This document shows positions 25,417-34,265 of a stretch of DNA of 64,000 nt, piece by piece (positions within the stretch are counted from its first letter, which is position 1; the number at the start of each line of letters is the position of its first letter). Made by a program: the position numbers and the translations under genes. Location: the NCBI RefSeq assembly GCF_016642265.1, contig NZ_MRXX01000001.1, positions 109,315 to 173,314 of the forward strand, given 5' to 3'. Under the pieces are notes generated by a model. It was not told the origin of the DNA. It made no database searches and saw only the letters and a program-made list of their open reading frames with translations. Origin of the DNA: Streptococcus lactarius. GTDB lineage: Bacteria; Bacillota; Bacilli; Lactobacillales; Streptococcaceae.

Positions 25417-27279
25417 TCAAATCGTTTTGACATCCATGGATGATAGGAGCTGATTCACCTCTTCCAAGGACAGGTGGTAACAATTCCTAAGTATCATTTT
25501 GTAAGCACTATGGTGAGGAACCTGATTGTTAAAACGGCAATTGCTTTTCTCAATCAGATCAAAACTAAAGTCTGGATAAAGTTTTAATGCGATACACACC
25601 GCCACAATATTCTCTATCTTATTCACATTGTCATGTTGCGTTTCCATTCGAGCGATGGTAGAGATACTGAGACCACTGTATTCAACCAACTTCTCTTGAC
25701 TGCAATGTTTCCGATCTCGATGGGAACGCATGGTCCCACAAAAGTGATTAGGAAGCGTAGCCATGATGCGCATAATCTCCGGGAAAATCTGACCTGTGTA
25801 TTCCGGAAGGGAACGAATCTCGATCAGGTGTTCAGAGAAGTCCAGCTCAATGTTTAACTCAGGTAAGTTTCCACGGTACAGGATATAGTTATTAAAGTCC
25901 ATGGAGCTGATGCTCTGTTTCCCTTTGTAGTGAATGTCAAATACCAGACAGCACTCATCCATGTGGGAATAAGCATAGTCCGTCATCTGATAAACACCCA
26001 GTTCAATCTTTTTGACATACTTCTCACTGTTTAGGCAGAAATGCGAGTCAACATAAACATACCTTCCTGAATCCATGACCTCCCGAAAGCGGTCATTGTG
26101 AAAGTTGAGATGGCAAGCATTTTGAAAGGAGATGGTAAAAGTCTGGTTATTTTGAATAGCATTGGCTTCAAAGGTATAACTCTTGATGTAATGGTGACCC
26201 ATATACTTGTATATACCCTCAAATTCCGTATAACCTAACTGCATCAACCGAATTTTAACCGCCCAGCGTGAAACATGAAAAAAGTGAGCTAGGTCATCTA
26301 TTACCTTCTTCAACATCTTCACACGATCAGCTGAATCAAACTTCAAAGAATGTTTTCTTACCAACTTCTGCACCATCATCTTGGTGGTTTTCTGAGGCAT
26401 CAGAATCCGAGCAGCTATGCCATTTGCCTGCCACTCCATCCAGTCATAAGGCGTCCACTTCCCCTCTTTAATAGCGGGAGGGTTCAACTGACTGGAAAAT
26501 TTGGTTTCCTCACTCCCTAACAAACTCCTGAATTCATTATGCGTCCGGTGCAAGAGCCAATGGACACACTCATGAATAATGGTGTTGTTATAGCTTCCTT
26601 GATTCCGAAGTCCTTTAACCTGTGGATCCACTAAGACGGTCCCGCCTGGCACCATTCTTTTTAATTCTTGATCGTTTTCAAAGAAAGTCACTAAACTATC
26701 TTTAAAAACCATCTCACCAAAGATAGAGCCATCTTTCGACAAAGTTCCTTCCTCAATAACGACTCCTAGCTTTTCTGCAAAGTCGTAAATCGGAAGGCCC
26801 ATCGGAGAAACTAGCATATCAGGATAATAAGCCTCTAAAATGCCCTCAGCGATTTTGTCCATATCCTTGGATCGGATATAAGGAACAAATTCAGTTGAGA
26901 AATACGGAATCGGTCCCTTCTCATTTGAATGAACATACGATTTGATTTGTAAGATTTCCAGTTGAGATAGTCCATTTTCTAAGTGATACCTGATCCTCAC
27001 GAACAACTGTATATCCGCATTATCCAACTCCATATCAAACTTCGTCTGAACACGGACGGCCAGATGAGCTATCACTTTCAGGTCCGATTCGATCAAACCA
27101 TTTACTAGATTACTAGCTAACATCTTTTTGATGGTAAAAGCGTCTAACTTGATGGAGAGGATTCGCCCCTTTCGACGGCTAGGAATTTCAATAGACTCTC
27201 TATGGTTAAAAACATAGGAATGAAGCTCAATAAATAAATAATTATAAAAATTATTTTGGATGGTTGATATAAACGACAT
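25417..27279 (-). CDS. ImmA/IrrE-type metallopeptidase fused to C-terminal XRE helix-turn-helix
   Basis: 620 residues. A Zn-peptidase motif HECVHWLLH sits at about 236-244, inside an ImmA/IrrE-like region (from ~150, PMGLPIYDFAEKLGVVIEEG, to ~310), with a downstream Glu-rich WMEWQANGIAARILMP. A C-terminal XRE domain (about 512-575: SQEKLVEYSGLSISTIARME) follows a long middle domain. ImmA-type peptidases cut repressors on DNA damage. Here peptidase and HTH are in one chain, with the HTH last. It is the rightmost phage-side gene and may control the lytic switch, though it could belong to a different element. Terminator downstream, GGGAGG upstream of the ATG. Confidence 0.85.
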   Translation of the reverse strand: MSFISTIQNNFYNYLFIELHSYVFNHRESIEIPSRRKGRILSIKLDAFTIKKMLASNLVNGLIESDLKVIAHLAVRVQTKFDMELDNADIQLFVRIRYHLENGLSQLEILQIKSYVHSNEKGPIPYFSTEFVPYIRSKDMDKIAEGILEAYYPDMLVSPMGLPIYDFAEKLGVVIEEGTLSKDGSIFGEMVFKDSLVTFFENDQELKRMVPGGTVLVDPQVKGLRNQGSYNNTIIHECVHWLLHRTHNEFRSLLGSEETKFSSQLNPPAIKEGKWTPYDWMEWQANGIAARILMPQKTTKMMVQKLVRKHSLKFDSADRVKMLKKVIDDLAHFFHVSRWAVKIRLMQLGYTEFEGIYKYMGHHYIKSYTFEANAIQNNQTFTISFQNACHLNFHNDRFREVMDSGRYVYVDSHFCLNSEKYVKKIELGVYQMTDYAYSHMDECCLVFDIHYKGKQSISSMDFNNYILYRGNLPELNIELDFSEHLIEIRSLPEYTGQIFPEIMRIMATLPNHFCGTMRSHRDRKHCSQEKLVEYSGLSISTIARMETQHDNVNKIENIVAVCIALKLYPDFSFDLIEKSNCRFNNQVPHHSAYKMILRNCYHLSLEEVNQLLSSMDVKTI

Positions 27280-27385
27280 ACGAATGCCTCCCTTGAAATT
27301 TATTTATACTCACTAAAAATCTAAAGGAAACTAGAAAGTGAAGCAAGATCTAGCTCACAAAGTTTCACTTCGATTTATTCAGAGT

Positions 27386-27414
27386 ATTATAGGTTTTGTA
27401 TATCCCATAATAAG
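27386..27414 (-). promoter_or_regulatory. Weak promoter candidate for the metallopeptidase-HTH gene
   Basis: Minus strand CTTATT, 17-bp spacer, TATAAT, about 107 bp before the ATG at 27279. The -10 is consensus, the -35 poor. A partly symmetric stretch (AAGTGAA...TTCACTT, 27337-27371) lies downstream and could be an operator. Confidence 0.35.
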
Positions 27415-27528
27415 TTTGTTATTTCAACCTTTTTATAAGCAACTTCTATGCTTTATTTTCATCTTGCTATATTTAGTATATCAAATTCAAAAAAATTTTT
27501 AAAGTATTTTCAAAAATTTTTTTGAATT

Positions 27529-27716
27529 CTATCCATCCACTTCAATCACATAGGACTTATGGTCCGATTCCCCTGGAGCAATCAAAGTCACACTTTGTTT
27601 GAAATCAAAGAATCCAGATTCATTCACGGAAGTTGATAACCCCCTCCAGAGTTAATTGGAATCATAACCTCAGTTTTAAGCCCTGTTGTATACCCTTTCC
27701 CGATATTATGTTGTTC
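27529..27716 (-). pseudogene. Frameshifted gene remnant, family not recognised
   Basis: Two adjoining minus-strand frames read as one protein if one base is shifted: first YTTGLKTEVMIPINSGGGYQ ending at a stop, then NESGFFDFKQSVTLIAPGES ending VIEVDG. The text looks like a beta-rich domain C-terminus. No start with ribosome site. It lies in the 480-bp gap 27280-27762 between the prophage-side gene and the exporter gene; otherwise that gap is AT-rich with only the weak promoter above. Confidence 0.5.
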
Positions 27717-27762
27717 TCATTGCCTAATAAGTTATTTATATTAGTTTCCATTTACTCAATTT

Positions 27763-28974
27763 TTATTTTCTTATTGAATACTTTTTAAATAAATTATAAA
27801 ATACGCCAGATAACAATAAAATTGATGCTCCAATAATTGTAAAATTAAATTGAAATGTCGGTTTTAATGCAATTGTAAATATAATCGTACCAATTGGCAT
27901 AAATAACACTGCAACAGTATAGATAATTCCAAATATTCTTCCTAAAAAATTAACTTCAACATTTTGTTGCACATAGGAAAAAAATTGAATATTAAATATA
28001 GCCAAAAATAATGAAAATATTGCTGGTCCTAATATGATTATTCTACTCTGAAAGATAAAATAAAGAATTGGGGTAGTCAGCAAAGATAGACCCGAAAGTC
28101 CTAAGTATAATGTCATTTTAGAGGGATTTAAACTTTTGTTAGTCAAAGAACTTAGAATTGCACCCAATAAGCCGCCAGTAGCTTCTGCAGTAAGTATTGT
28201 ACCATATAATCCACTTGAAATCTTAGGAAACATTAAACCACTATAAGGTAGTAATAAATTGTATGCTGCAAGAAAAAAATTTATCAAAGCTGATAGAATT
28301 ATTAAATTAAATACTACTTTATATTCTAACAAATATTTAAAGCCCATTACTAAATCAACGAAAATATCTTTGATAGATATTTTATTGTTGTCCATACGTT
28401 CTGTTAACTCTGGTTTAATAAATAATATTAGTATGCCAGAGAAAAGAAAAGTTATGCCATCTAATAATAATACACCATGAATTCCTAATTTATCGTATAA
28501 AAATACAGAAATCAATGGTACTACAACTTTTACTGTAGTACTAACTACTTCTAAGTAAGAATTAAGTTTTGAAATATTATTCTTCTCAACAATCTCCTTA
28601 GTAAATGATTTATAAGACGGCGAAGAGAATGAACTAAGGACTGCCAAAATTATATTCGTTAAAACAATTCCATATATCAACCATTTTTCCACAGTTATAA
28701 AAGATAAAATGATACACCCTATCCCACTAATAATATTAGTTGAAAGCAAAATCTTCTTTCTTTTAAATCGATCAGCTATTACACCGCCTAGTAGGTTAAA
28801 TAATATACCAATTAAATTTTCAGCTGCTTGATAAATACCAATCAGAAATAAGGATTTGGAGTTTATACTAGACAAAAAAGTACTATTAGCAAAGTCAAAT
28901 AGTATGTCGCCAAACCTGGATATTCCTCTACTACTAACAAAATTAGCTATATTTATTTTTTCATTTTTTCTCAT
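27763..28974 (-). CDS. MFS exporter of the biosynthetic cluster
   Basis: 403 residues with about 12 hydrophobic segments. The MFS loop motif is seen at about residues 62-72 (GGVIADRFKRKK). Layout resembles the DHA3 (macrolide/enterobactin exporter) group, with FSSPSYKSFTKEIVEKNN after TM4. It is the last gene in the cluster's direction, so the likely job is to export the product or give self-resistance. It is very AT-rich like the rest of the cluster and unlike the core genes at the right. The substrate is unknown. Confidence 0.88.
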   Translation of the reverse strand: MRKNEKINIANFVSSRGISRFGDILFDFANSTFLSSINSKSLFLIGIYQAAENLIGILFNLLGGVIADRFKRKKILLSTNIISGIGCIILSFITVEKWLIYGIVLTNIILAVLSSFSSPSYKSFTKEIVEKNNISKLNSYLEVVSTTVKVVVPLISVFLYDKLGIHGVLLLDGITFLFSGILILFIKPELTERMDNNKISIKDIFVDLVMGFKYLLEYKVVFNLIILSALINFFLAAYNLLLPYSGLMFPKISSGLYGTILTAEATGGLLGAILSSLTNKSLNPSKMTLYLGLSGLSLLTTPILYFIFQSRIIILGPAIFSLFLAIFNIQFFSYVQQNVEVNFLGRIFGIIYTVAVLFMPIGTIIFTIALKPTFQFNFTIIGASILLLSGVFYNLFKKYSIRK

Positions 28975-29010
28975 ATCTTTTCCCTGAACTAATTTTTCAA
29001 CGAAACAAAA

Positions 29011-30246
29011 TTAATTATCAAGCTTAGAATAGATAATTCCTTTTGAGAATGTGTCTAGTTTCTCGATTCTTTCTTCTAATTCAATTTCATTTCTAGCCTG
29101 AAAACGAACCATCAAAGCATTTTCCACAATATTCTCTGCGGCTTGAACATATTCTCCAATTTTTAAAGGTAAATAAACCATCTCTGCCCAGGATAACTCC
29201 TTTTCATCTGGAATACTTTGGACATGCCCAGCTTGTTTATAAAGAGCAAAAGTTGCTGAAATTTTTTTAGGCACTTTAATAATTTCACCATAGTTAATAT
29301 TTTTGATATTGTCTGAAGAAGACATAATTTCCCAATATTCTTTGAGAACATTTACATTGTAAACATCATTAATTAAGTCAGGAATATCTCCCCCTCCAAA
29401 GCGTTTGCCAACTTCACAAAGTAGTACACGTCTCTCAGAGATATCTACAAACCATTCAAAATGGAATGGGGTTAGTTCATCCTTTACAGAGAATTCCTTA
29501 ATTACTTTTTCACACTCTGAAAAAATTAATTTGATAAGATCATTATCTGAATATAACCTACTTGTTCTCAATAAATAGTATCCATTTGTAGAACTCAAAG
29601 ACTCTAAAAGCAATTTAACATTATCGTGAACAAAAAATCGTTTTACCGAATTTCCAATAGCATAACCATCACAGGTAATCATTGTTTTTACATCTACAAA
29701 TTCTTCAATAATAAAATGATCTCCAAAATAGTTCTCATCTAAAACAGTTTGCTTATCAATTTTTTTAATACCTATACAAGCCGCTCCCCGTCTAGGCTTT
29801 ATAATTGCAGTACTTGTACAACTTTTTTCCCAAAAAATTCTTAAATCATTTTCCGATTCAAGCAATCTAAAATATGGTTGCTCTACAATATCTGTTAGAA
29901 AAGACCTCATATAAAACTTATCTTTAAACATTAAATTCGAAACTGATTTGGTATTTTTTTCTACAAAATGATCATCTAGAAAACCTGCCCAATCCACATA
30001 CTCTTCACATAGTGTTGTAATACTATCAATTAAGAATTCCTTTTTAAGAGCTCTGATTTTTACAACTAGGTTTGGTAGAGTATAATCTTCTAAGAAAATT
30101 ACTTTCGCTTCCCTATCACCTCTTTTAATAGATTCATCATATTTATTCTCCCTTTCTTTCGGGGCAAGAATAATAAAATTATCATTATCATAAATATAGT
30201 CTAATCTAAAGATTCTAGCTGAATATCTATTTAAAATAATTTTCAT
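29011..30246 (-). CDS. ATP-grasp ligase
   Basis: 411 residues. ATP-grasp fold signs: FKDKFYMRSFLTD (about 107-120), STAIIKPRRGAACIGIKKI (nucleotide-binding strand, Lys), HFIIEEFVDV, and late LTPFHFEWFVDISERRVLLC plus EVGKRFGGGDIPD (metal-binding Glu, basic loop). Such enzymes join a carboxylate, activated as acyl phosphate, to an amine. In the cluster it probably makes an amide bond in the product, or loads an amino acid. Substrate cannot be read. It lies 37 bp before the exporter gene. Confidence 0.87.
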   Translation of the reverse strand: MKIILNRYSARIFRLDYIYDNDNFIILAPKERENKYDESIKRGDREAKVIFLEDYTLPNLVVKIRALKKEFLIDSITTLCEEYVDWAGFLDDHFVEKNTKSVSNLMFKDKFYMRSFLTDIVEQPYFRLLESENDLRIFWEKSCTSTAIIKPRRGAACIGIKKIDKQTVLDENYFGDHFIIEEFVDVKTMITCDGYAIGNSVKRFFVHDNVKLLLESLSSTNGYYLLRTSRLYSDNDLIKLIFSECEKVIKEFSVKDELTPFHFEWFVDISERRVLLCEVGKRFGGGDIPDLINDVYNVNVLKEYWEIMSSSDNIKNINYGEIIKVPKKISATFALYKQAGHVQSIPDEKELSWAEMVYLPLKIGEYVQAAENIVENALMVRFQARNEIELEERIEKLDTFSKGIIYSKLDN

Positions 30247-30274
30247 TACGATTTTTCCTTTCTAAACTATAATC

Positions 30275-30760
30275 CTATGTTCTGATTTTTTTGGCTGGAA
30301 CTCCTGCTATGATGCTTCCAGCACTAAAATTTTTCAAAACAACAGCATTAGCACCGATTTTACAATATCGGCCAATTCTTACACTTCCCAATATTTTTGC
30401 TCCAGCTCCAATGTCTACCCCTGATTCAATAACTGCAAACGTAGGCTCACCTTGATGTTTCACACCTATAGTTACGTTATTCCTAATTATTACACCAGAT
30501 CCTATCACAGTATTTCTATTAAGCATAATTCCATAAGGATGAAATAGTGAAATTCCAGGTTCAATTTTAACTGTTCTAGGAAAATGACAGTGTAATAATC
30601 CTTCAATAATAATTGTATCACCTAAAAAATAAGGAGTAGATAAAATTAATTTTATAATTTTAGGTAAAGGTAAATTATCAATAAATTGCCCATACCGAAA
30701 TATAATTAGAAGTACCCACGACCAAAAATGATGATTTGCTCTTAAATCTTTTATTAACAT
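30275..30760 (-). CDS. Hexapeptide-repeat acyltransferase (serine acetyltransferase-like)
   Basis: 161 residues. Left-handed beta-helix hexapeptide repeats from ~60 on: GISLFHPYGIMLNRNTVIGS, GVIIRNNVTIGVKHQG, GVDIGAGAKILGSVRIG, IGANAVVLKNFSAGSIIAGV. The layout (catalytic His in the LFHPYG segment, end VPAKKI) is like CysE-type serine acetyltransferases but lacks their long N-terminal helix domain. It probably adds an acetyl or other acyl group to a hydroxyl or amino group of an intermediate. Confidence 0.85.
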   Translation of the reverse strand: MLIKDLRANHHFWSWVLLIIFRYGQFIDNLPLPKIIKLILSTPYFLGDTIIIEGLLHCHFPRTVKIEPGISLFHPYGIMLNRNTVIGSGVIIRNNVTIGVKHQGEPTFAVIESGVDIGAGAKILGSVRIGRYCKIGANAVVLKNFSAGSIIAGVPAKKIRT

Positions 30761-30770
30761 AGATTCTACC

Positions 30771-31427
30771 TTACAATTTATTCATCACTTCATAAAAACT
30801 TTTATGACAGAAATCTGGAAGACATATTTTTAGATGCTCAGACGTTAAAAATTTATTTACACAATGAGTTTCAAGACCATTTTTTTTAGCCGATAGGACT
30901 CCCGAACAAGAATCCTCAAAAACAATTATATTAGAGCTCGGTGTAGTGTAGTGTTCAATAATTTTTTTATAGGGCATTGGACTAGGTTTGTGTTCTAACG
31001 TATCTTCATAAGCAACAATCTTATCAAAATAGCAAAGAATACCTAATGAATTAAGTACTTTTTCTAGACGTTTTCGTGGTGATGATGTACAAATAGCTAA
31101 CTTATATTTTGAAATAGAGTAGTCTAAAAATTCTTTTACTCCTGGAAGAAGTGTTACAGCAGGTGAATCAATCATTTCTATAATATATTTCTCCCTAAAT
31201 TCTCGAAGTCTTTGCAACATTTTGAAATCAATTCCCTGATTCAGTAATAATCTATCAACTTCTTCAATCGACTTACCTGTAAAGCTACTTATTAACTGAT
31301 TCGACACTGATATATTATTTTCTTGAAATGCAAACTTCCATCCATCCCAGTAAATTTCTTCTGTATTCACCAATAAACCATCAAAATCAAATACTATTAC
31401 TTGTTTATGCCTCAAGATACCTTTCAT
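30771..31427 (-). CDS. HAD-family phosphatase
   Basis: 218 residues. HAD motifs: VIVFDFDGLLVNTEEIYWDG (motif I, DFD), LAICTSSPRKRLEKVL (motif II, Thr/Ser), HKPSPMPYKKIIEHY (motif III Lys) and IIVFEDSCSGVLSAKKNG (motif IV). The cap is of the beta-phosphoglucomutase/phosphatase type. It probably removes phosphate from a small metabolite. It overlaps the phosphotransferase gene by 4 bp, so the two are coupled. Confidence 0.9.
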   Translation of the reverse strand: MKGILRHKQVIVFDFDGLLVNTEEIYWDGWKFAFQENNISVSNQLISSFTGKSIEEVDRLLLNQGIDFKMLQRLREFREKYIIEMIDSPAVTLLPGVKEFLDYSISKYKLAICTSSPRKRLEKVLNSLGILCYFDKIVAYEDTLEHKPSPMPYKKIIEHYTTPSSNIIVFEDSCSGVLSAKKNGLETHCVNKFLTSEHLKICLPDFCHKSFYEVMNKL

Positions 31428-32437
31428 AGCAACTCACCCGAAACCAATCTTGAAAGATTATCCCAGATTACTTCATCACATTCCCAATTCCAACTATTAA
31501 CTAACTTAACTAAATCAGCAATCATTTTTTTATCATCCTTATCTAATTTATCGTATGGTAATACTGATAAAATTCGGAAAATTAAGCAATACCTTATCTT
31601 TTTATTATTACTAATTTTATTTATACTGCAAATTTCTTTCATCTTACTAATACAGTATACTAACACACACTTTCTGTTGTTAGTAATTCCACTATAGTTA
31701 CTAAATGTTTTATTATTATATTTTGTTCTATTATATTTAGGAAATAGGTAACTACCACCAATAAAGAAATTCCAAAATAAAATGACAAACTCTAAGAAAA
31801 TATCATTATAATCAGCTTCTTCAAAATCAATAAATATTTCAAAAGTATTAAAGTTCATATCACTAGGATCACCATGCGTTAAAAATCTCATTGATTCTAG
31901 CTCTATATTAGAAATGTAAAATAGAGTTTCATCAATGATACTTTTAAACAGTAGATCTTCTGTACTAATCATTTCAAGTCTATTGATACGTTGATAAAAA
32001 AATTTATTATATTGATAGTTATCAATCATATCATCGTCGCTATAATAAATTTGTTTGGCGTCAAAAGTTTGGAAGTAGTTATTTAATATTCTTTTACATA
32101 TTTCCTCATTATCTTCTTCATTCTCTAGAATAAAATATAAGGAGTTTTCATAATTTGCTACTGCCTCAATATATTCAAGCAAAATTACTGAATTCTCTTC
32201 ATCTAGTCTATAAGTACCTAATACTTTAGGACACTGATTAAATTTACTATATTTAAGTTGTCCCATTCTCTCACGATTTATAGATTCAATTGAAGATATT
32301 TTAAAAAATTTTTTTCCACTTTTATCTGTTAGCACTCCATTTATTGAATTTTGATCAAATCTAACTGATTCTATGACACTATTAGGGAGCTTTTTCTTAA
32401 CTCTATCAATTATAAATTTGTTATCACTTTTTGACAC
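31424..32437 (-). CDS. APH/choline-kinase-like phosphotransferase
   Basis: 337 residues. The kinase-like fold is shown by RFLTHGDPSDMNFNTFEIFI (about 184-203; HGD...N catalytic loop) and IDFEEADYND (metal Asp), with VILLEYIEAV as hinge. Family members phosphorylate aminoglycosides, choline, homoserine or other small alcohols. Overlap of 28 bp with the fusion gene upstream and 4 bp with the HAD gene downstream ties the three phosphate-handling genes together. Substrate unknown. Confidence 0.82.
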   Translation of the reverse strand: MSKSDNKFIIDRVKKKLPNSVIESVRFDQNSINGVLTDKSGKKFFKISSIESINRERMGQLKYSKFNQCPKVLGTYRLDEENSVILLEYIEAVANYENSLYFILENEEDNEEICKRILNNYFQTFDAKQIYYSDDDMIDNYQYNKFFYQRINRLEMISTEDLLFKSIIDETLFYISNIELESMRFLTHGDPSDMNFNTFEIFIDFEEADYNDIFLEFVILFWNFFIGGSYLFPKYNRTKYNNKTFSNYSGITNNRKCVLVYCISKMKEICSINKISNNKKIRYCLIFRILSVLPYDKLDKDDKKMIADLVKLVNSWNWECDEVIWDNLSRLVSGELL

Positions 32438-34254
32438 AACTCTCTTACCTCTTCAATAGTTAAATTAGGAATTTTTGAAATCAAATCTTCTAGGTATTCA
32501 CTTAACGGATGATTAATTTCCCTCATCCCTTCAACCACTTCTGAATAAGTTATGCAAAGTTTTCCGTTTTCAGCCAGAAGTATCATAAAAACAATTAAAC
32601 ATTCTTTAAATACTTTTCGAACATTGAAAGAATCTTGTACAATGTGTTTTTTTATAGAGGATATAAAATTATTTCTATTTACAATCTGCATATTAGTTAT
32701 CTTATCTATATTAAGTACTGGGAGTTTAAAGTTTCTGATATAATTGGGTTTTATATACCCTCTACAAATATTATATAGATTCAATAAGTTTTTTGTATCA
32801 ACTCTATCTCTTTCAATATCACCCTTTGTAATAATATTGACACCAAATTTATAAGAGTATTTCGATATTTGACAATTAACTTCATTATAAAAATCAATTA
32901 TGTTCTCCTCCAAAACAAGTAATACATCTACATCACTCCAGCCTTCAATATACGAATTATTTGTTGTACTTCCCGTATATGAAAAGAGAAGAATTTTATC
33001 TTGATAATTATTTACTATAAAATTAAAAAAATTCATCATCTCATCTTTTAACTTTTCATTCACATTAAAATCTCTAATAGGTTTTAAAATTGGATTATTC
33101 TCTTTATAAGTTAAAAAGATTTTATTAATCTGTTCCTTGCTATTAGAAGCAGTATCGGAATTGTCAATTACTACATCTGCCTCACTCTTCAAAAAAGAGA
33201 TCCCTAATTTCTCTTTTTTGATATCCTTAGTTTGGAATTCTACAATTGAATCCAAAGAACGAAATTCTCTAATATTTTTTGGAGCCTCTATATAAATTAA
33301 TTTATAATCATATTTTAGAATCTCTCGCATTTTTTCATGAAATCTTCTTGAATATATACTTTCAATAACAAACGCTTCTTTAAAATAGTGATAACTTGCA
33401 AAATCAATCATCTGTTGTATACTCACTGTTTCCAACAAAGATGAAATCGATTTATCTACCAGTTTTTTAGCTGACTCAATAAACGTTCTTATTTTTAAAT
33501 TCCAAAAGTCTTCTTTTAGATCAATGTATTTAGAGTAATAAGATTTCCCACTTTCTGTCATTCCTGTAATTCCATAAAATACTGAGGGCAAGTACAGGGT
33601 ATTACTACTAACTCGTATACTATATAGATCAGAGATTTTTTCCATAACATTTTCGTAAAGTGCTTCTAAAAACGAATCGCCTTTTTTAATATTTTCAAAA
33701 GTTAAAGTTTCATTTTGATCCTTTTCAAATGGCATTAAATCGATAACTTCTGAACTATCACCACATTCATCAACAATTTTAATTCCCAGATTATCATATC
33801 TATCCGAAGAAATCATTCCTGGGTTACGTTCAAAAATCAATTCTTTACATTTTACTAATAAACTATTATTGGTACATTTTAAATAAATCTCCAAAGTTTC
33901 TTTAGGGAACTTATCTATTCTAAAAAAATAATTAAATATGTATTTCAATAAAGTTAATTCTATATTCTTTATAGAGATATCTTTTATTTCATATAACGGA
34001 ACCCATTCGCCATTAGAAATAGCCGGTTTTTGTACATTAGCAAGTAAAATTATATTTTCCTCGTTAGAAAAAATCTCAGTAAAATCCAATTCTTGCAAAT
34101 TTAAATTATAGTTTAAATATAAATAATCAACCACTTTGTCGGCTTTATATGTTTCAGAATAAAAAGATTGTGAAGGAACATAATAGCCACTCTCCGATTT
34201 AGAAAACAATAACGACTCTTTTGTCGTGTCGTAAATAATACATAAAATATTCAT
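32410..34254 (-). CDS. P-loop kinase and nucleotidyltransferase fusion protein
   Basis: 614 residues. Residues 1-~110 look Nudix-like in fold (MNILCIIYDTTKESLLFSKS) but no Nudix box is seen. At about 226-240 is YGITGMTESGKSYYSKY, a Walker A of the NMP/dephospho-CoA kinase type, with a later VVIDNSDTASN. From ~420 a minimal nucleotidyltransferase core appears: SYTGSTTNNSYIEGWSDVDV (GS and DxD). So one chain could phosphorylate and then nucleotidylate a substrate. I know no characterised protein with this order. It is AT-rich, and the 3' part overlaps the phosphotransferase gene. Confidence 0.75.
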   Translation of the reverse strand: MNILCIIYDTTKESLLFSKSESGYYVPSQSFYSETYKADKVVDYLYLNYNLNLQELDFTEIFSNEENIILLANVQKPAISNGEWVPLYEIKDISIKNIELTLLKYIFNYFFRIDKFPKETLEIYLKCTNNSLLVKCKELIFERNPGMISSDRYDNLGIKIVDECGDSSEVIDLMPFEKDQNETLTFENIKKGDSFLEALYENVMEKISDLYSIRVSSNTLYLPSVFYGITGMTESGKSYYSKYIDLKEDFWNLKIRTFIESAKKLVDKSISSLLETVSIQQMIDFASYHYFKEAFVIESIYSRRFHEKMREILKYDYKLIYIEAPKNIREFRSLDSIVEFQTKDIKKEKLGISFLKSEADVVIDNSDTASNSKEQINKIFLTYKENNPILKPIRDFNVNEKLKDEMMNFFNFIVNNYQDKILLFSYTGSTTNNSYIEGWSDVDVLLVLEENIIDFYNEVNCQISKYSYKFGVNIITKGDIERDRVDTKNLLNLYNICRGYIKPNYIRNFKLPVLNIDKITNMQIVNRNNFISSIKKHIVQDSFNVRKVFKECLIVFMILLAENGKLCITYSEVVEGMREINHPLSEYLEDLISKIPNLTIEEVRELCQKVITNL

Positions 34255-34265
34255 AAGTTTTTTAC

